From Corynebacterium amycolatum (GTDB taxonomy: Bacteria > Actinomycetota > Actinomycetes > Mycobacteriales > Mycobacteriaceae), in contig NZ_CP069513.1 in NCBI RefSeq assembly GCF_016889425.1, positions 1,922,001 through 1,986,000 on the forward strand: a stretch of 64,000 bases of DNA. The letters are read 5' to 3'. Below the pieces are notes generated by a model. It searched no databases. It was given only the letters and a program-made list of their open reading frames with translations, and was not told the DNA's origin. Made by a program: the position numbers and the translations under genes. Positions 41,571 to 49,465 of the stretch are shown piece by piece (the first letter of the stretch is position 1; each line of letters opens with the position of its first letter).

Positions 41571-43631
41571 CTAGAGAGCAGAGACATTCTCCTTGTTCGG
41601 CTGTTCGTTATTCCGCGAAGCAACCCAATCACAGATGATGTCCACAGCCTTCTCAACTGCCACCCCGTTAATCTGGGTGCCATCGAGGAACCGGAAGCTG
41701 ACGGCACCTGCCTCAATGTCGCGGGCACCAGCCAGAATCATGAACGGAACCTTGGCCTGGGTGTGGTTGCGTATCTTCTTCTGCATGCGGTCATCCGACG
41801 TATCCACGTGGACGCGGATGCCACGAGACTTCAGCTGTGCAGCAAAGTCCTCCAGGTGCGGGATACAGTCATCCGCAACCGGGATACCAACAACCTGTTC
41901 CGGCGCCAGCCAGGCGGGGAAAGCACCCGCGTAGTGCTCCAATAGGACGCCAAAGAAACGTTCGATGGAGCCGAACAGCGCACGGTGGATCATAATCGGG
42001 CGCTTCTTGGTGCCGTCAGGTGCGGTGTACTCGAGCTCGAAGCGCTCCGGCAGGTTGAAGTCGAGCTGAACGGTCGACATCTGCCAGGTGCGGCCGATGG
42101 CATCGCGGGCTTGGACGGAAATCTTCGGGCCATAGAAAGCGGCTCCGCCCGGATCAGGAACGAGCTCGAGGCCAGAAGCATCGGCAACGCGCTGGAGAAT
42201 TGCCGTGGACTTCTCCCAAATTTCATCCGAGCCGACGAACTTCTTTTCGTCCTTCGTAGACAGTTCCAGGTAGAAGTCATCCAGGCCGTAGTCACGAAGA
42301 AGCGAAATGATGAAGTCGAGGACACTAGTGAGCTCTTCTTCCAGCTGATCCTCGGTGCAGTAGATGTGGGCGTCGTCCTGCGTAAAGCCACGGGCTCGGG
42401 TCAGACCGTGGATAACACCCGATTTCTCGTAGCGGTAGACGGTGCCGAACTCGAACATACGAATCGGAAGTTCACGGTAGCTGCGACCACGCGATGCAAA
42501 AATGAGATTATGCATCGGGCAGTTCATCGGCTTGACGTAGTAGTCCTGCGGAGCCTTGGTGCAGTTGCCGTGTTCGTCATATTCGCCGTCGAGCTGCATC
42601 GGCGGGAACATGCCATCCGCGTAGAAGTCCAGGTGACCGGACTTCTTGAACAAGTCGCCCTTGGTTACGTGCGGGGTGTTCACAAAGTCATAGCCCGCTT
42701 CGATATGACGGCGACGGGAATGCTGCTCCATCTCGTTGCGGATGATGCCGCCCTTGACATGGAATACCGGGAAACCAGAACCAATCTCATCTGGGAAGCT
42801 GAACAGATCCAGCTCAGAGCCCAAGCGGCGGTGATCGCGCTTCTCAGCCTCGAGCATGCGGTCAAGGTACTCATCTAGCGCTTCCTTGGACTCCCACGCA
42901 GTGCCGTAAACACGCTGCAGGTTATCGCGAGACTGGTCACCACGCCAGTACGCAGCGGAAGAACGCGTGATCTTAAAAGCAGGGATGTAGCGGGTGGTCG
43001 GTACGTGCGGGCCGCGGCAAAGATCAAACCACTCGGTCTCACCGGTACGCGGATTGACGTTGCGGTATCCGGTCAAGGTCGTGCCTGCACCACCGACGTC
43101 GACATTGGCCTCATCATCTTCGGACACCTTGCCGGCCGACTTTTCAACAATCAGCTCGAGCTTATACGGCTCGTCGGCAAGCGCTTCCTGCGCCTCATCA
43201 GCAGACTCGAACGCGAAGCGTTCGAACCGCTGACCAGACTTGATGATCTTCTTCATACGCTTTTCGATGCGCTTGAGATCCTCCGGCGAGAAAGGCTCAT
43301 CGACACGGAAGTCGTAGTAGAAACCATTGTCGATGGCAGGGCCGATGCCCAGCTTCGTCCCAGGGAACTCCAACTGCACGGCCTGAGCCATCACGTGAGT
43401 CGCAGAGTGGCGAATGACATCACGACCGTCCGGAGTATTCGCCGGAACGGGCTCGAAGACGGTTTCCACTTCTGGCTTAAAGGACAGATCCTTCAAATTG
43501 CCTTCAGGATCGCGGACACAAACGATGGCGTCAACGCCCTTGTTCGGGAAACCCAGGTCTCTCATCGCCTCGCCCGCAGAAACTCCTACGGGCACGGAAA
43601 ACGGTGCTGGGGTTGCAAATTCTTCTGACAC
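41571..43631 (-). CDS. thrS: Threonyl-tRNA synthetase
   Basis: Charges tRNA-Thr. The 686-residue class II enzyme has the N-terminal TGS domain ([18 protein letters not shown]), the editing domain with [16 protein letters not shown] and [16 protein letters not shown], the catalytic core with [21 protein letters not shown] (zinc Cys) and [21 protein letters not shown], and a C-terminal anticodon domain. The start is GTG at 43631 with AAAGGAG about 12 bases upstream. It precedes the HIT gene. Confidence 0.97.
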   Translation of the reverse strand: MSEEFATPAPFSVPVGVSAGEAMRDLGFPNKGVDAIVCVRDPEGNLKDLSFKPEVETVFEPVPANTPDGRDVIRHSATHVMAQAVQLEFPGTKLGIGPAIDNGFYYDFRVDEPFSPEDLKRIEKRMKKIIKSGQRFERFAFESADEAQEALADEPYKLELIVEKSAGKVSEDDEANVDVGGAGTTLTGYRNVNPRTGETEWFDLCRGPHVPTTRYIPAFKITRSSAAYWRGDQSRDNLQRVYGTAWESKEALDEYLDRMLEAEKRDHRRLGSELDLFSFPDEIGSGFPVFHVKGGIIRNEMEQHSRRRHIEAGYDFVNTPHVTKGDLFKKSGHLDFYADGMFPPMQLDGEYDEHGNCTKAPQDYYVKPMNCPMHNLIFASRGRSYRELPIRMFEFGTVYRYEKSGVIHGLTRARGFTQDDAHIYCTEDQLEEELTSVLDFIISLLRDYGLDDFYLELSTKDEKKFVGSDEIWEKSTAILQRVADASGLELVPDPGGAAFYGPKISVQARDAIGRTWQMSTVQLDFNLPERFELEYTAPDGTKKRPIMIHRALFGSIERFFGVLLEHYAGAFPAWLAPEQVVGIPVADDCIPHLEDFAAQLKSRGIRVHVDTSDDRMQKKIRNHTQAKVPFMILAGARDIEAGAVSFRFLDGTQINGVAVEKAVDIICDWVASRNNEQPNKENVSAL

Positions 43632-43724
43632 GGCGTGCGTGTACTCCTTTTCAAAGTGTCTTCGAAAATCACATACCTGGTGACCTTCGTCAGTCGTTCA
43701 CACACTTTACCGCACGGTCAAAAC

Positions 43725-44951
43725 TCAGGCCTCGAAAAGGTCCTGCGCCCAGTACTCCTCCTCAGAAGTTCCTCGCGGCATAACAAACACGGCGGATCCA
43801 ATGTGGAAAATCCACTGATTGAGACGGTCGTTCTTGGACAGCCGCTCCTGAATCGGATTGAACTGCTCCAACGGGTCCTTCTGGAAACAAATGAATACCA
43901 GGCCGGTGTTGGTCTCGAATCGACCATTCGGTTCCGGTGGCAGGTCATAGTTGTAGACCCGTCGCAGAATCCGCTGATTAGGTTTCTCCTTCGGAGGCAT
44001 GGACAGTGCAACATGGCTGTTCGGATCCGTCAGAGGCAGACCATATTCATCAGTCTTCGCCAGGTCGACGGTCTCAAACTCGTCCTTACCTCCAATTGGC
44101 GCACCGGTGCCGATATCTCGGCCGGTAATAACAGTGCGGCTTTCGCGGTCCAAGACATCCCAGCCTGGAATATCCATTTCGATACGGCGGACAACCATCG
44201 CTGTACCGCCCCGCAACCAATCCGGGCCACTGTCAATCCACACTTGCTTGTCGAATTCTTCACGAGTGCGCGGGTTGACCGTACCGTCCTTCTGACCGAA
44301 GAGATTGCGCGGGGTCTCGCCTTCCTGCCTAGAACCATTGGCGTGCTGGAAGCCAGCTTGCACCCAATGGACGTCCAAATAAGAGCCCGAATTTCGGATC
44401 ATCATTCGGGCCGCGTGGGAGACCATTACCGGGTCATCCGCACAAATCTGCAGGCACAGGTCTCCACCGTTCCACTCCGGGCGGAGCTCATCGTTAACGT
44501 ACTTTGGCAGATCCTCCAGCCACTCGGGCTTCTGGTCTTCCCTATCGATGATTGTGAAGAAGTTTTCCCCATATCCAACTGTGATAGTCAGATTGGCCGG
44601 ACTCCCCATGAGCTCAGGCTCCAAGTCCGTTCGAGTAGCCTTGCCAGCTGTCATTCGGCGAGCGTCATCGGTCCAGGCACGCATGAGGTTTTGGAGACGA
44701 TTGCGATTAACCCCCTTCTTTACGTTGAAGGCTATTAGCCATAGATTCGCCTGTGCGGGCGTCGCAATCCCCGCCTGATGAGCCCCATCAAAAGGTACGG
44801 TTGCTGTCTGCAAAGGCGGTTTCGGCGGCTCTTCCTGTGGACGTTCCAACCCAATCGCCTGGGCTTCCGGCACCCCCAGGGCGAGCGCTGAAGCTCCTGC
44901 GGCGGTGCCGAGCCCGCCAAGAAAACGCCTTCTAGAAAAGCCTTCGGACAT
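43725..44951 (-). CDS. Tat-exported DyP-type haem peroxidase (EfeB-like)
   Basis: A 408-residue protein with a twin-arginine signal (SRRRFLGGLGTAAGA, cleavage after AQA near residue 34). The DyP signature GXXDG is in FGQKDGTVNP, and the proximal haem His is likely in DPNSHVALSMPP, followed by ILRRVYNYD. EfeB members deferrochelate or peroxidise outside the membrane. No efeU or efeO gene is adjacent; it lies downstream of PCu(A)C and CopC proteins on the same strand. The ATG at 44951 gives the Tat motif near the start. Confidence 0.88.
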   Translation of the reverse strand: MSEGFSRRRFLGGLGTAAGASALALGVPEAQAIGLERPQEEPPKPPLQTATVPFDGAHQAGIATPAQANLWLIAFNVKKGVNRNRLQNLMRAWTDDARRMTAGKATRTDLEPELMGSPANLTITVGYGENFFTIIDREDQKPEWLEDLPKYVNDELRPEWNGGDLCLQICADDPVMVSHAARMMIRNSGSYLDVHWVQAGFQHANGSRQEGETPRNLFGQKDGTVNPRTREEFDKQVWIDSGPDWLRGGTAMVVRRIEMDIPGWDVLDRESRTVITGRDIGTGAPIGGKDEFETVDLAKTDEYGLPLTDPNSHVALSMPPKEKPNQRILRRVYNYDLPPEPNGRFETNTGLVFICFQKDPLEQFNPIQERLSKNDRLNQWIFHIGSAVFVMPRGTSEEEYWAQDLFEA

Positions 44952-45196
44952 GTTGTGCACTCTTACCTTTCTGATTACTTCAAACTGGAGCACATAAGGT
45001 GGCTGGGAATCCAACGATTTTTCAATGGCTTCAACACAACCACTGGCCTATCCAATTCGACCGTATCGAAAACCTTTTTCGGAAAAAGAAAGGCGCCGGA
45101 GTTCGATGCATATGCCGCAATAACCTGCCAACTCCAGCGCTTCTGCCACCATTAGATCCAGTTAATCAATTCCTCGACGTACCTGAGCTCACGCCC

Positions 45197-45207
45197 GCTT
45201 TACGACG
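45197..45207 (+). repeat. Intergenic copy of the GCTTNNCGACG word
   Basis: GCTTTACGACG lies between the PCu(A)C gene stop and the DyP gene. With its flanks it shares an 18-base identity (45193-45210) with the copy inside pimA at 38439-38456. The rest of this 286-base gap shows nothing else convincing. Confidence 0.55.
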
Positions 45208-45237
45208 AGCCATTGCTTGACCAACTTGTCACAAGAA

Positions 45238-45846
45238 TTAATGGTGCGAGTGATCCATCTCACCGCCGCCCATATGCTCTGGGTTGTTCAGGTCACCGTC
45301 ATTACCGTAGTCCTCTTCGCCCGCCGGCTGGACACGAACCTCAACGTCCTGGGTGATGCTAGAGCCGTCGGAAAGCTCAATGACGAGCTTGTACTCAGCT
45401 CCCACATCCATAGCTTCATCATTGTCCATGATCATGAAGTGAGTGCTACCCGGTTCGAGAACGAGTTCGCCATTAGCCGGAATCGTCAGACCTTCCGGCA
45501 CCTCGAACATCTTGCCGTCCTTGGTGTCGTGCTGCTCGAACTTCGTGCCCTCCTTCAGCCCCTCAAGCTTGAAGGAGGAAACCTTGATGTCCTTATCGGT
45601 GTTGTTGGTCAGCGTACCGAAGATGGCGGTCATGCCCTTGTCAGCCGGCTTTTCCTTGATGTAGGCATCGGCCAGCTGTACAGCAGCATCGCTCTTCTCC
45701 ATCTCAGAAGTAGCCTCGGTCGCAGCGGAGGTTGCGGACTCAGTCACCTCAGCAGCAGTGTTATCGTCGGATGAGCAACCTGCTAGAGCAAGGGTCAGAG
45801 CTGCGGAACCAGCAATCAGTGCAGTTGCAGTGCGATTGAGTTTCAT
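45238..45846 (-). CDS. PCu(A)C-type copper chaperone lipoprotein
   Basis: A 202-residue lipoprotein: signal peptide with lipobox LAGC at residues about 18-21, a Thr/Ala/Glu-rich linker, then a PCu(A)C domain with the metal-binding pattern across MTAIFGTLTN, FEQHDTKDGKMFEVPEG and PGSTHFMIMD. A His-rich tail (EHMGGGEMDHSHH) may bind more copper. Such proteins deliver Cu(I) to cytochrome oxidase. The ATG at 45846 is four bases after the CopC stop; the longer upstream frame lacks a signal. Confidence 0.85.
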   Translation of the reverse strand: MKLNRTATALIAGSAALTLALAGCSSDDNTAAEVTESATSAATEATSEMEKSDAAVQLADAYIKEKPADKGMTAIFGTLTNNTDKDIKVSSFKLEGLKEGTKFEQHDTKDGKMFEVPEGLTIPANGELVLEPGSTHFMIMDNDEAMDVGAEYKLVIELSDGSSITQDVEVRVQPAGEEDYGNDGDLNNPEHMGGGEMDHSHH

Positions 45847-45850
45847 GTGC

Positions 45851-46441
45851 CTATTTTGCCTTTCGATTAATAACGGTGACGACAGCGGCGATGATGACGA
45901 TAAGTCCACCACCGAGGCCATAAGCCCATAGCGGTATTGACTTCGTTTCCTCGGCGTGTGCACCGGTTTGACGAGATTCTGCCCCAGCTTCGGCTGCGCC
46001 AGCAGCATCCGGATCAGCCACTGAGAAAGAGGTCTTTCCTCGGGTGGAGTGACCATCAGAGGAGGTAATCTGGAAACCAATAATGTAGTTGCCAGGCCCT
46101 GGATTAATCTCCTCAGGAATATCCAAAGAGACCTCATTACCCACTACTTCTGGCTCGTGGGAGTACAGGACTTCCTTGGCATCTGCATCACTAATTGCAA
46201 CGGTGTTGAAGTTGTTCTTGGGGTTGCCGGAGAACTTGAGAGAAACGTGGTGCGGAAATTCATCGAGAACCTGCTTGTCGCCTGGATTCGATGACAGGAC
46301 GGAATCATGAGCACTCGCAGGGACTGCATTGATAACGGACGCGCCGGCAAAGACCGCAAGCGCCGCAGCGGCGGCTACCGCACGTCGGAAACCCGACTTT
46401 GAGAACCGAAACGTTTCGCCTGAAGCGACCCGGGGACTCAC
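45851..46441 (-). CDS. CopC-domain copper-binding membrane protein
   Basis: A 196-residue protein with a Sec signal cleaved after ASA (about residue 43), leaving the CopC copper-ligand His as the first residue of HDSVLSSNPGDKQVLD, and the second His region TSSDGHSTRGKTSFSV. A linker and one C-terminal membrane segment (LWAYGLGGGLIVIIAAVVTV) anchor it. The start is GTG at 46441 with AAAGGAG 13 bases upstream. It heads the copC, PCu(A)C, DyP set. Confidence 0.87.
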   Translation of the reverse strand: MSPRVASGETFRFSKSGFRRAVAAAAALAVFAGASVINAVPASAHDSVLSSNPGDKQVLDEFPHHVSLKFSGNPKNNFNTVAISDADAKEVLYSHEPEVVGNEVSLDIPEEINPGPGNYIIGFQITSSDGHSTRGKTSFSVADPDAAGAAEAGAESRQTGAHAEETKSIPLWAYGLGGGLIVIIAAVVTVINRKAK

Positions 46442-46576
46442 TAGAACAGTTCAACTCCTTTAAGCGGGACAGTTCGAGAAGAACAGCAGTAGTATGACCG
46501 CTGCCCCTGTACCTATTGTCGGATGGTAGCCCAGAAAAGTTCCCGAGAGAGACGAATATAGTTCAGGTCACACAGC

Positions 46577-46623
46577 AAAACCCCGGCCGCGCCGTTTTTA
46601 TACGATGCGTCGACCGGGGTTTT
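46577..46623 (-). terminator. Terminator after tRNA-Val(CAC)
   Basis: AAAACCCCGG (46577-46586) pairs with CCGGGGTTTT (46614-46623) around a 27-base loop; on the minus strand it directly follows the tRNA and ends in TTTTGCTG. Confidence 0.75.
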
Positions 46624-46626
46624 AAA

Positions 46627-46701
46627 TGGTAGTCCCAACTGGGTTCGAACCAGCGACCTTTCCGGTGTGAACGGAACGCTCTTCCACTGAGCTATGGGAC
46701 T
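46627..46701 (-). tRNA. tRNA-Val(CAC), CCA encoded
   Basis: On the minus strand AGTCCCA pairs with TGGGACT in the acceptor stem; the D arm is GCTCAGTGGAAGAGC; the anticodon stem TTCCG/CGGAA holds the loop TTCACAC with anticodon CAC; the T arm is GCTGG-TTCGAAC-CCAGT; discriminator A and CCA follow. It reads GUG codons. It faces away from the other six tRNA genes. Confidence 0.95.
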
Positions 46702-47060
46702 GGAACAGAAAAGCACTAAGCCTTTGCTGCTCTGCGGAATAAGTTAGCACGCGTTTTGGAGATTTCCCTAATTGAGTTGCGTTGCGTTTGCGATTGCGCA
46801 GTTCGAAGATTTTTTACCGCATCGATGGAACTCCATGACGATAGCGACTCGATAGGCGCCCAGTAACAAACCCGCGAAAGCGAATAAATGACATTGTTGC
46901 GATTCAGAGGCATCAAAGATTGGTCTTTAGCCCTACGCCCACAGGGACAATACAGATGTTCACCTGGTAATTTGTAATCAATCGCACAATCACGCTAAAG
47001 TATCTTTCGCACCGCAAGGGAGCAATTGAGATTTTCTTTTCGCCCTCCTTGCAACGCGAT
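46702..47060. other. Divergent tRNA promoter region, 359 bases, without a gene
   Basis: The gap separates tRNA-Val(CAC) from the plus-strand tRNA array. It contains a credible plus-strand promoter (46972-47001) and, on the minus strand, a TAACTT word (about 46744-46749) that could drive tRNA-Val(CAC). Two short open frames on the minus strand lack ribosome sites and one runs into the tRNA, so they are not called. Confidence 0.6.
46972..47001 (+). promoter_or_regulatory. Promoter of the tRNA Gly-Cys-Val-Gly-Val-Gly array
   Basis: TTGTAA (46972-46977) and TAAAGT (46996-47001) are spaced by 18 bases and lie about 60 bases before the first tRNA. Confidence 0.6.
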
Positions 47061-47133
47061 GCGGATGTAGCGCAGCTGGTAGCGCATAACCTTGCCAAGG
47101 TTAGGGTCGCGGGTTCGAGTCCCGTCATCCGCT
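47061..47133 (+). tRNA. tRNA-Gly(GCC), copy 1
   Basis: Acceptor GCGGATG/CATCCGC, anticodon stem TAACC/GGTTA with loop TTGCCAA (anticodon GCC), T arm GCGGG-TTCGAGT-CCCGT, discriminator T. CCA is not encoded. All 73 bases are identical to the copies at 47405 and 47646. Confidence 0.96.
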
Positions 47134-47199
47134 CTGGTTTCTCAAGAAGTTAGGCCCTGTGGTATAACTTCGAGGCAACCACTGAGGCGGCAGCCTCAC

Positions 47200-47270
47200 G
47201 GTGGAATGGCCGAGTGGCGAGGCAACGGCCTGCAAAGCCGTGTACACGGGTTCGATTCCCGTTTCCACCT
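47200..47270 (+). tRNA. tRNA-Cys(GCA)
   Basis: Acceptor GGTGGAA/TTCCACC, anticodon stem ACGGC/GCCGT with loop CTGCAAA (anticodon GCA), T arm ACGGG-TTCGATT-CCCGT, discriminator T, no encoded CCA. The D arm is short, typical of tRNA-Cys. Single copy in the window. Confidence 0.95.
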
Positions 47271-47302
47271 CAGCAGAGATTCCTTACCGGTTTCGATGTA
47301 TT

Positions 47303-47377
47303 GCGCGATTAGCTCAGTGGGAGAGCGCTTCCCTGACACGGAAGAGGTCACTAGTTCAATCCTAGTATCGCGCACCA
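47303..47377 (+). tRNA. tRNA-Val(GAC), copy 1, CCA encoded
   Basis: Acceptor GCGCGAT/ATCGCGC, anticodon stem CTTCC/GGAAG with loop CTGACAC (anticodon GAC), T arm ACTAG-TTCAATC-CTAGT, discriminator A followed by CCA. First gene of the first 178-base repeat unit. Confidence 0.95.
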
Positions 47378-47404
47378 CGTAAGCCCTTATGGGCGAACGT
47401 ATTT

Positions 47405-47477
47405 GCGGATGTAGCGCAGCTGGTAGCGCATAACCTTGCCAAGGTTAGGGTCGCGGGTTCGAGTCCCGTCATCCGCT
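47405..47477 (+). tRNA. tRNA-Gly(GCC), copy 2
   Basis: Identical in sequence to the copy at 47061-47133; second gene of the first repeat unit. Confidence 0.96.
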
Positions 47478-47485
47478 CAGTGCAA

Positions 47486-47510
47486 AGCCCCCTTCTCTCA
47501 GAAGGGGGTT
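47486..47510 (+). terminator. Hairpin between the two tRNA repeat units
   Basis: CCCCCTTCT pairs with AGAAGGGGG around CTC. There is no immediate T tract, only TTTTATATAG about 12 bases on, so it may be a weak terminator or a processing/stability structure within the array. Confidence 0.45.
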
Positions 47511-47543
47511 GCGCATGAAAGCTTTTATATAGCTTTTAACCCA

Positions 47544-47618
47544 GCGCGATTAGCTCAGTGGGAGAGCGCTTCCCTGACACGGAAGAGGTCACTAGTTCAA
47601 TCCTAGTATCGCGCACCA
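47544..47618 (+). tRNA. tRNA-Val(GAC), copy 2, CCA encoded
   Basis: Identical to 47303-47377; first gene of the second repeat unit. Confidence 0.95.
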
Positions 47619-47645
47619 CGTAAGCCCTTATGGGCGAACGTATTT

Positions 47646-47718
47646 GCGGATGTAGCGCAGCTGGTAGCGCATAACCTTGCCAAGGTTAGGGTCGCGGGTT
47701 CGAGTCCCGTCATCCGCT
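47646..47718 (+). tRNA. tRNA-Gly(GCC), copy 3
   Basis: Identical to the two other glycine copies; last gene of the array, followed after seven bases by a strong terminator. Confidence 0.96.
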
Positions 47719-47724
47719 CAGACT

Positions 47725-47760
47725 AACTCCCTCCCGGGTATCCGGGAGGGAGTTTTCGTT
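47725..47760 (+). terminator. Terminator of the tRNA array
   Basis: AACTCCCTCCCGG (47725-47737) pairs with CCGGGAGGGAGTT (47742-47754), followed by TTCGTTT, a classical intrinsic terminator. Confidence 0.92.
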
Positions 47761-47968
47761 TAACCTCAGTCAAGCAACCAATTTCATTGAGCCTTACCCC
47801 CCCCCCCGTGTTAAGTAGCAAGACATGTCTTTCACCGGGCGTCTCGGCTGCCAAGTTTTCCAATTCGGCGGGCTTTGCTGAGCAGCTCACTCGCTTAGGA
47901 CTATGAATGATCAGCCCATGGCAGCTCCACGAATTTAGGTTTGACTCATCGATTGAGGCTCCAGCTGA

Positions 47969-48009
47969 ATAGAAATGACCGCCCCAGGCACTTAGCCCTG
48001 AAGCGGTCT
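47969..48009 (-). terminator. Terminator after ferritin
   Basis: On the minus strand a 12-bp stem with two G-T pairs (GACCGCTTCAGG and CCTGGGGCGGTC) is followed by ATTTCTATT. Confidence 0.75.
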
Positions 48010-48040
48010 TTTCTATCAAATTTGTGAACTGAACTCGAGG

Positions 48041-48538
48041 TTACGCTGCGTCGCGAGCGCCGAGCTCCTTGTCCAGGCGCAGCAGGCCAGCGCCATCGTC
48101 ACCCAGAATCTCCAGGCGACCGATGATGCCGCGGACGGTGTCCTCTTCCTCAATCTGCTCAACTACGAAGCTATCCAGCAGCGGACGAGAGTCGATGTCA
48201 CCTTCGCTGTCAGCAAGGTTGCGCAGGTTACGGATAGATGCCGAAACCTTCTCCTCGTGCTCGAGCGCAATGCGGAATGCATCGATAGCGGATGTGACCT
48301 TCACCTCCGGCGCCTCGACGGCGCCGATCTGCGGGCGATTGTCGCGAGCGTCAAGGTGGTTAATGAACTGGTTGGCGTGATCGATTTCTTCCTCCGCCTG
48401 TGCACGCATCCACTCTGCCATACCAGAAAGGTCCAGCAGGTCCAGCTCGATAGCGAGCTGACGGTAGACGTGCGAAGCGGTGAGCTCCATAGTGATCTGG
48501 TCGTTGAATGCCTTTTCAAGGGTATCTGTGAGTCGCAT
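48041..48538 (-). CDS. ftn: Ferritin
   Basis: Stores iron as a ferric core in a 24-subunit shell. The 165-residue protein has the ferroxidase ligands spread over NDQITMELTASHVY (Glu), AQAEEEIDHANQF (Glu and His), ALEHEEKVSASI (Glu) and VVEQIEEEDTVRGI (Glu). There is no Met-rich haem pocket motif to suggest bacterioferritin. The ATG at 48538 is six bases after TATAGT on the minus strand, and GGAGG falls within that gap, so the mRNA may be leaderless. A near-palindrome upstream may bind an iron regulator. Confidence 0.92.
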   Translation of the reverse strand: MRLTDTLEKAFNDQITMELTASHVYRQLAIELDLLDLSGMAEWMRAQAEEEIDHANQFINHLDARDNRPQIGAVEAPEVKVTSAIDAFRIALEHEEKVSASIRNLRNLADSEGDIDSRPLLDSFVVEQIEEEDTVRGIIGRLEILGDDGAGLLRLDKELGARDAA

Positions 48539-48550
48539 ACCTCCACTATA
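48538..48550 (-). promoter_or_regulatory. -10 box of the ferritin gene
   Basis: TATAGT on the minus strand (48545-48550) ends six bases before the start codon, predicting transcription from or next to the ATG. Confidence 0.5.
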
Positions 48551-48593
48551 GGCAAAACCCTCGTAAACAACAACGATTATGGCGCTGCCCTTA

Positions 48594-48611
48594 TAAGCCA
48601 GGCCTTGCCTA
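48594..48611. promoter_or_regulatory. Near-palindrome between ferritin and RibD-like gene, possible DtxR site
   Basis: TAAGCCAGGCCTTGCCTA matches its own complement at 14 of 18 positions and resembles the DtxR operator TTAGGTTAGSCTAACCTAA only moderately (about 11 of 19). It lies about 44 bases before the ferritin -10 box, where an activator could sit. The assignment rests on ferritin being a known iron-regulated gene. Confidence 0.35.
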
Positions 48612-48628
48612 CTTTGCAATCGTGAGCT

Positions 48629-48642
48629 TAACCTCAGCGGTA
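48629..48642 (+). promoter_or_regulatory. -10 box for the leaderless RibD-like gene
   Basis: TAACCT (48629-48634) is followed by seven bases and the ATG at 48642, without a ribosome site. Confidence 0.5.
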
Positions 48643-49454
48643 TGGCTACACTCACATCCGCAAACCCATCTACCGATGAACTTCTTCACTTTCTTTCCCG
48701 ACCAGCACAAACGACACCTGCTTCAGCGCCGGAGCTCCCCGCCACTCCCACAGTCACCGCCATCGCCGTCACCAGTATGGACGGACGTGGCGCCATCGAA
48801 GGCACCTCAGGACAGCTTGGCAATGACACCGACGCCACAATTTTCAACACGCTTCGTGCGCTTGCCGACGTCGTTTTCGTCGGCACGGGCACCATTGTCG
48901 CAGAAGACTACGGCCCAGTTGAGATACCGGAGCACCTAGAGGCCGTTCGTCAAAAGCTTGGTCGCTCTGAGCATGTGGCAATGTCCACGCTCTCGCGTTC
49001 CTTGGACTTGGACGTAGAGTCCGACTTTTTTACAAACGCAGAAGCGAATCCTCCGATAATCTTCACCCCTACTGAGGACACTTTTAATAGCGAAGAGGAA
49101 ACAGCCGCGCACGAGAACAAAGTTAAAAAGATAGAGTCAGCCGGGGCGCTCGTCGTTAAGCTCCCTAACCCCTCAGTAGGTGCGGCGATAACGTGGCTGG
49201 CCGAGCACGGCTACCGCGACATTGTCGTAGAGGGTGGTCCGACGATGTATCGAGAGGCGTTGCAGCAAGGGTGCGTTGACGAAGTGTTCCTGACGTTGTC
49301 GCCGACGTGGGTGGGTAACGGTCCCCTGACTTTCGGCGAGAACGACCCTGAAGAGGAATCGAACTCGACGAACCCGCAGGCTTTTGAAGTGCGGGGTATC
49401 CTACGTTCCGACTCACACATCTTCCTACGCTATTCCCGCAGCTTCACCCAGTAG
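48642..49454 (+). CDS. RibD C-terminal-domain reductase (pyrimidine reductase-like)
   Basis: A 270-residue protein of the RibD_C/dihydrofolate-reductase-like fold with VTSMDGRGAIEG near residue 45, ADVVFVGTGTIVAEDYGP near 77, and DIVVEGGPTMYREALQQG near 195, the NADPH/substrate regions. The deaminase half of bifunctional RibD is absent. Mycobacteria have a homologue at the same place, before aftC, which has been linked to folate-pathway bypass; whether this one acts in riboflavin or folate metabolism is open. Confidence 0.82.
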   Translation: MATLTSANPSTDELLHFLSRPAQTTPASAPELPATPTVTAIAVTSMDGRGAIEGTSGQLGNDTDATIFNTLRALADVVFVGTGTIVAEDYGPVEIPEHLEAVRQKLGRSEHVAMSTLSRSLDLDVESDFFTNAEANPPIIFTPTEDTFNSEEETAAHENKVKKIESAGALVVKLPNPSVGAAITWLAEHGYRDIVVEGGPTMYREALQQGCVDEVFLTLSPTWVGNGPLTFGENDPEEESNSTNPQAFEVRGILRSDSHIFLRYSRSFTQ

Positions 49455-49465
49455 GGTGGAGTATT

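Larger units (their letters stand above)
47303..47721 (+). repeat. Perfect 178-bp duplication of a tRNA-Val/tRNA-Gly unit
   Basis: 47303-47480 and 47544-47721 are identical base for base, covering tRNA-Val(GAC), the spacer with a GCCC-TTAT-GGGC hairpin, and tRNA-Gly(GCC). A 63-base non-repeated spacer lies between. Perfect identity, including the spacer, points to a recent duplication or ongoing gene conversion. Confidence 0.93.
47719..48040. other. Gap between tRNA array and ferritin gene, 322 bases
   Basis: It holds the array terminator at its left, the ferritin terminator at its right, and an uninterrupted run of 11 C residues at 47797-47807. A 98-codon minus-strand frame crosses both terminators and the C run and is not believed. 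Nothing else was found. Confidence 0.7.

Noticed and set aside
43632..43724. T-box riboswitch before thrS or other synthetase genes
   Set aside because: The gaps before thrS, hisS, aspS and alaS are short and show no T-box sequence or terminator pair.
45847..46137. Longer N terminus for the PCu(A)C lipoprotein
   Set aside because: It would overlap the CopC gene deeply and hide the signal peptide and lipobox that begin at 45846.
47092..47382. Open frames across the tRNA genes on both strands
   Set aside because: They are translations of tRNA-Gly, tRNA-Cys and tRNA-Val sequence; the cloverleaf structures explain the DNA.
47723..48019. 98-codon minus-strand open frame
   Set aside because: It crosses two terminators and the C11 run, has no ribosome site, and its product is low-complexity where the C run is read.
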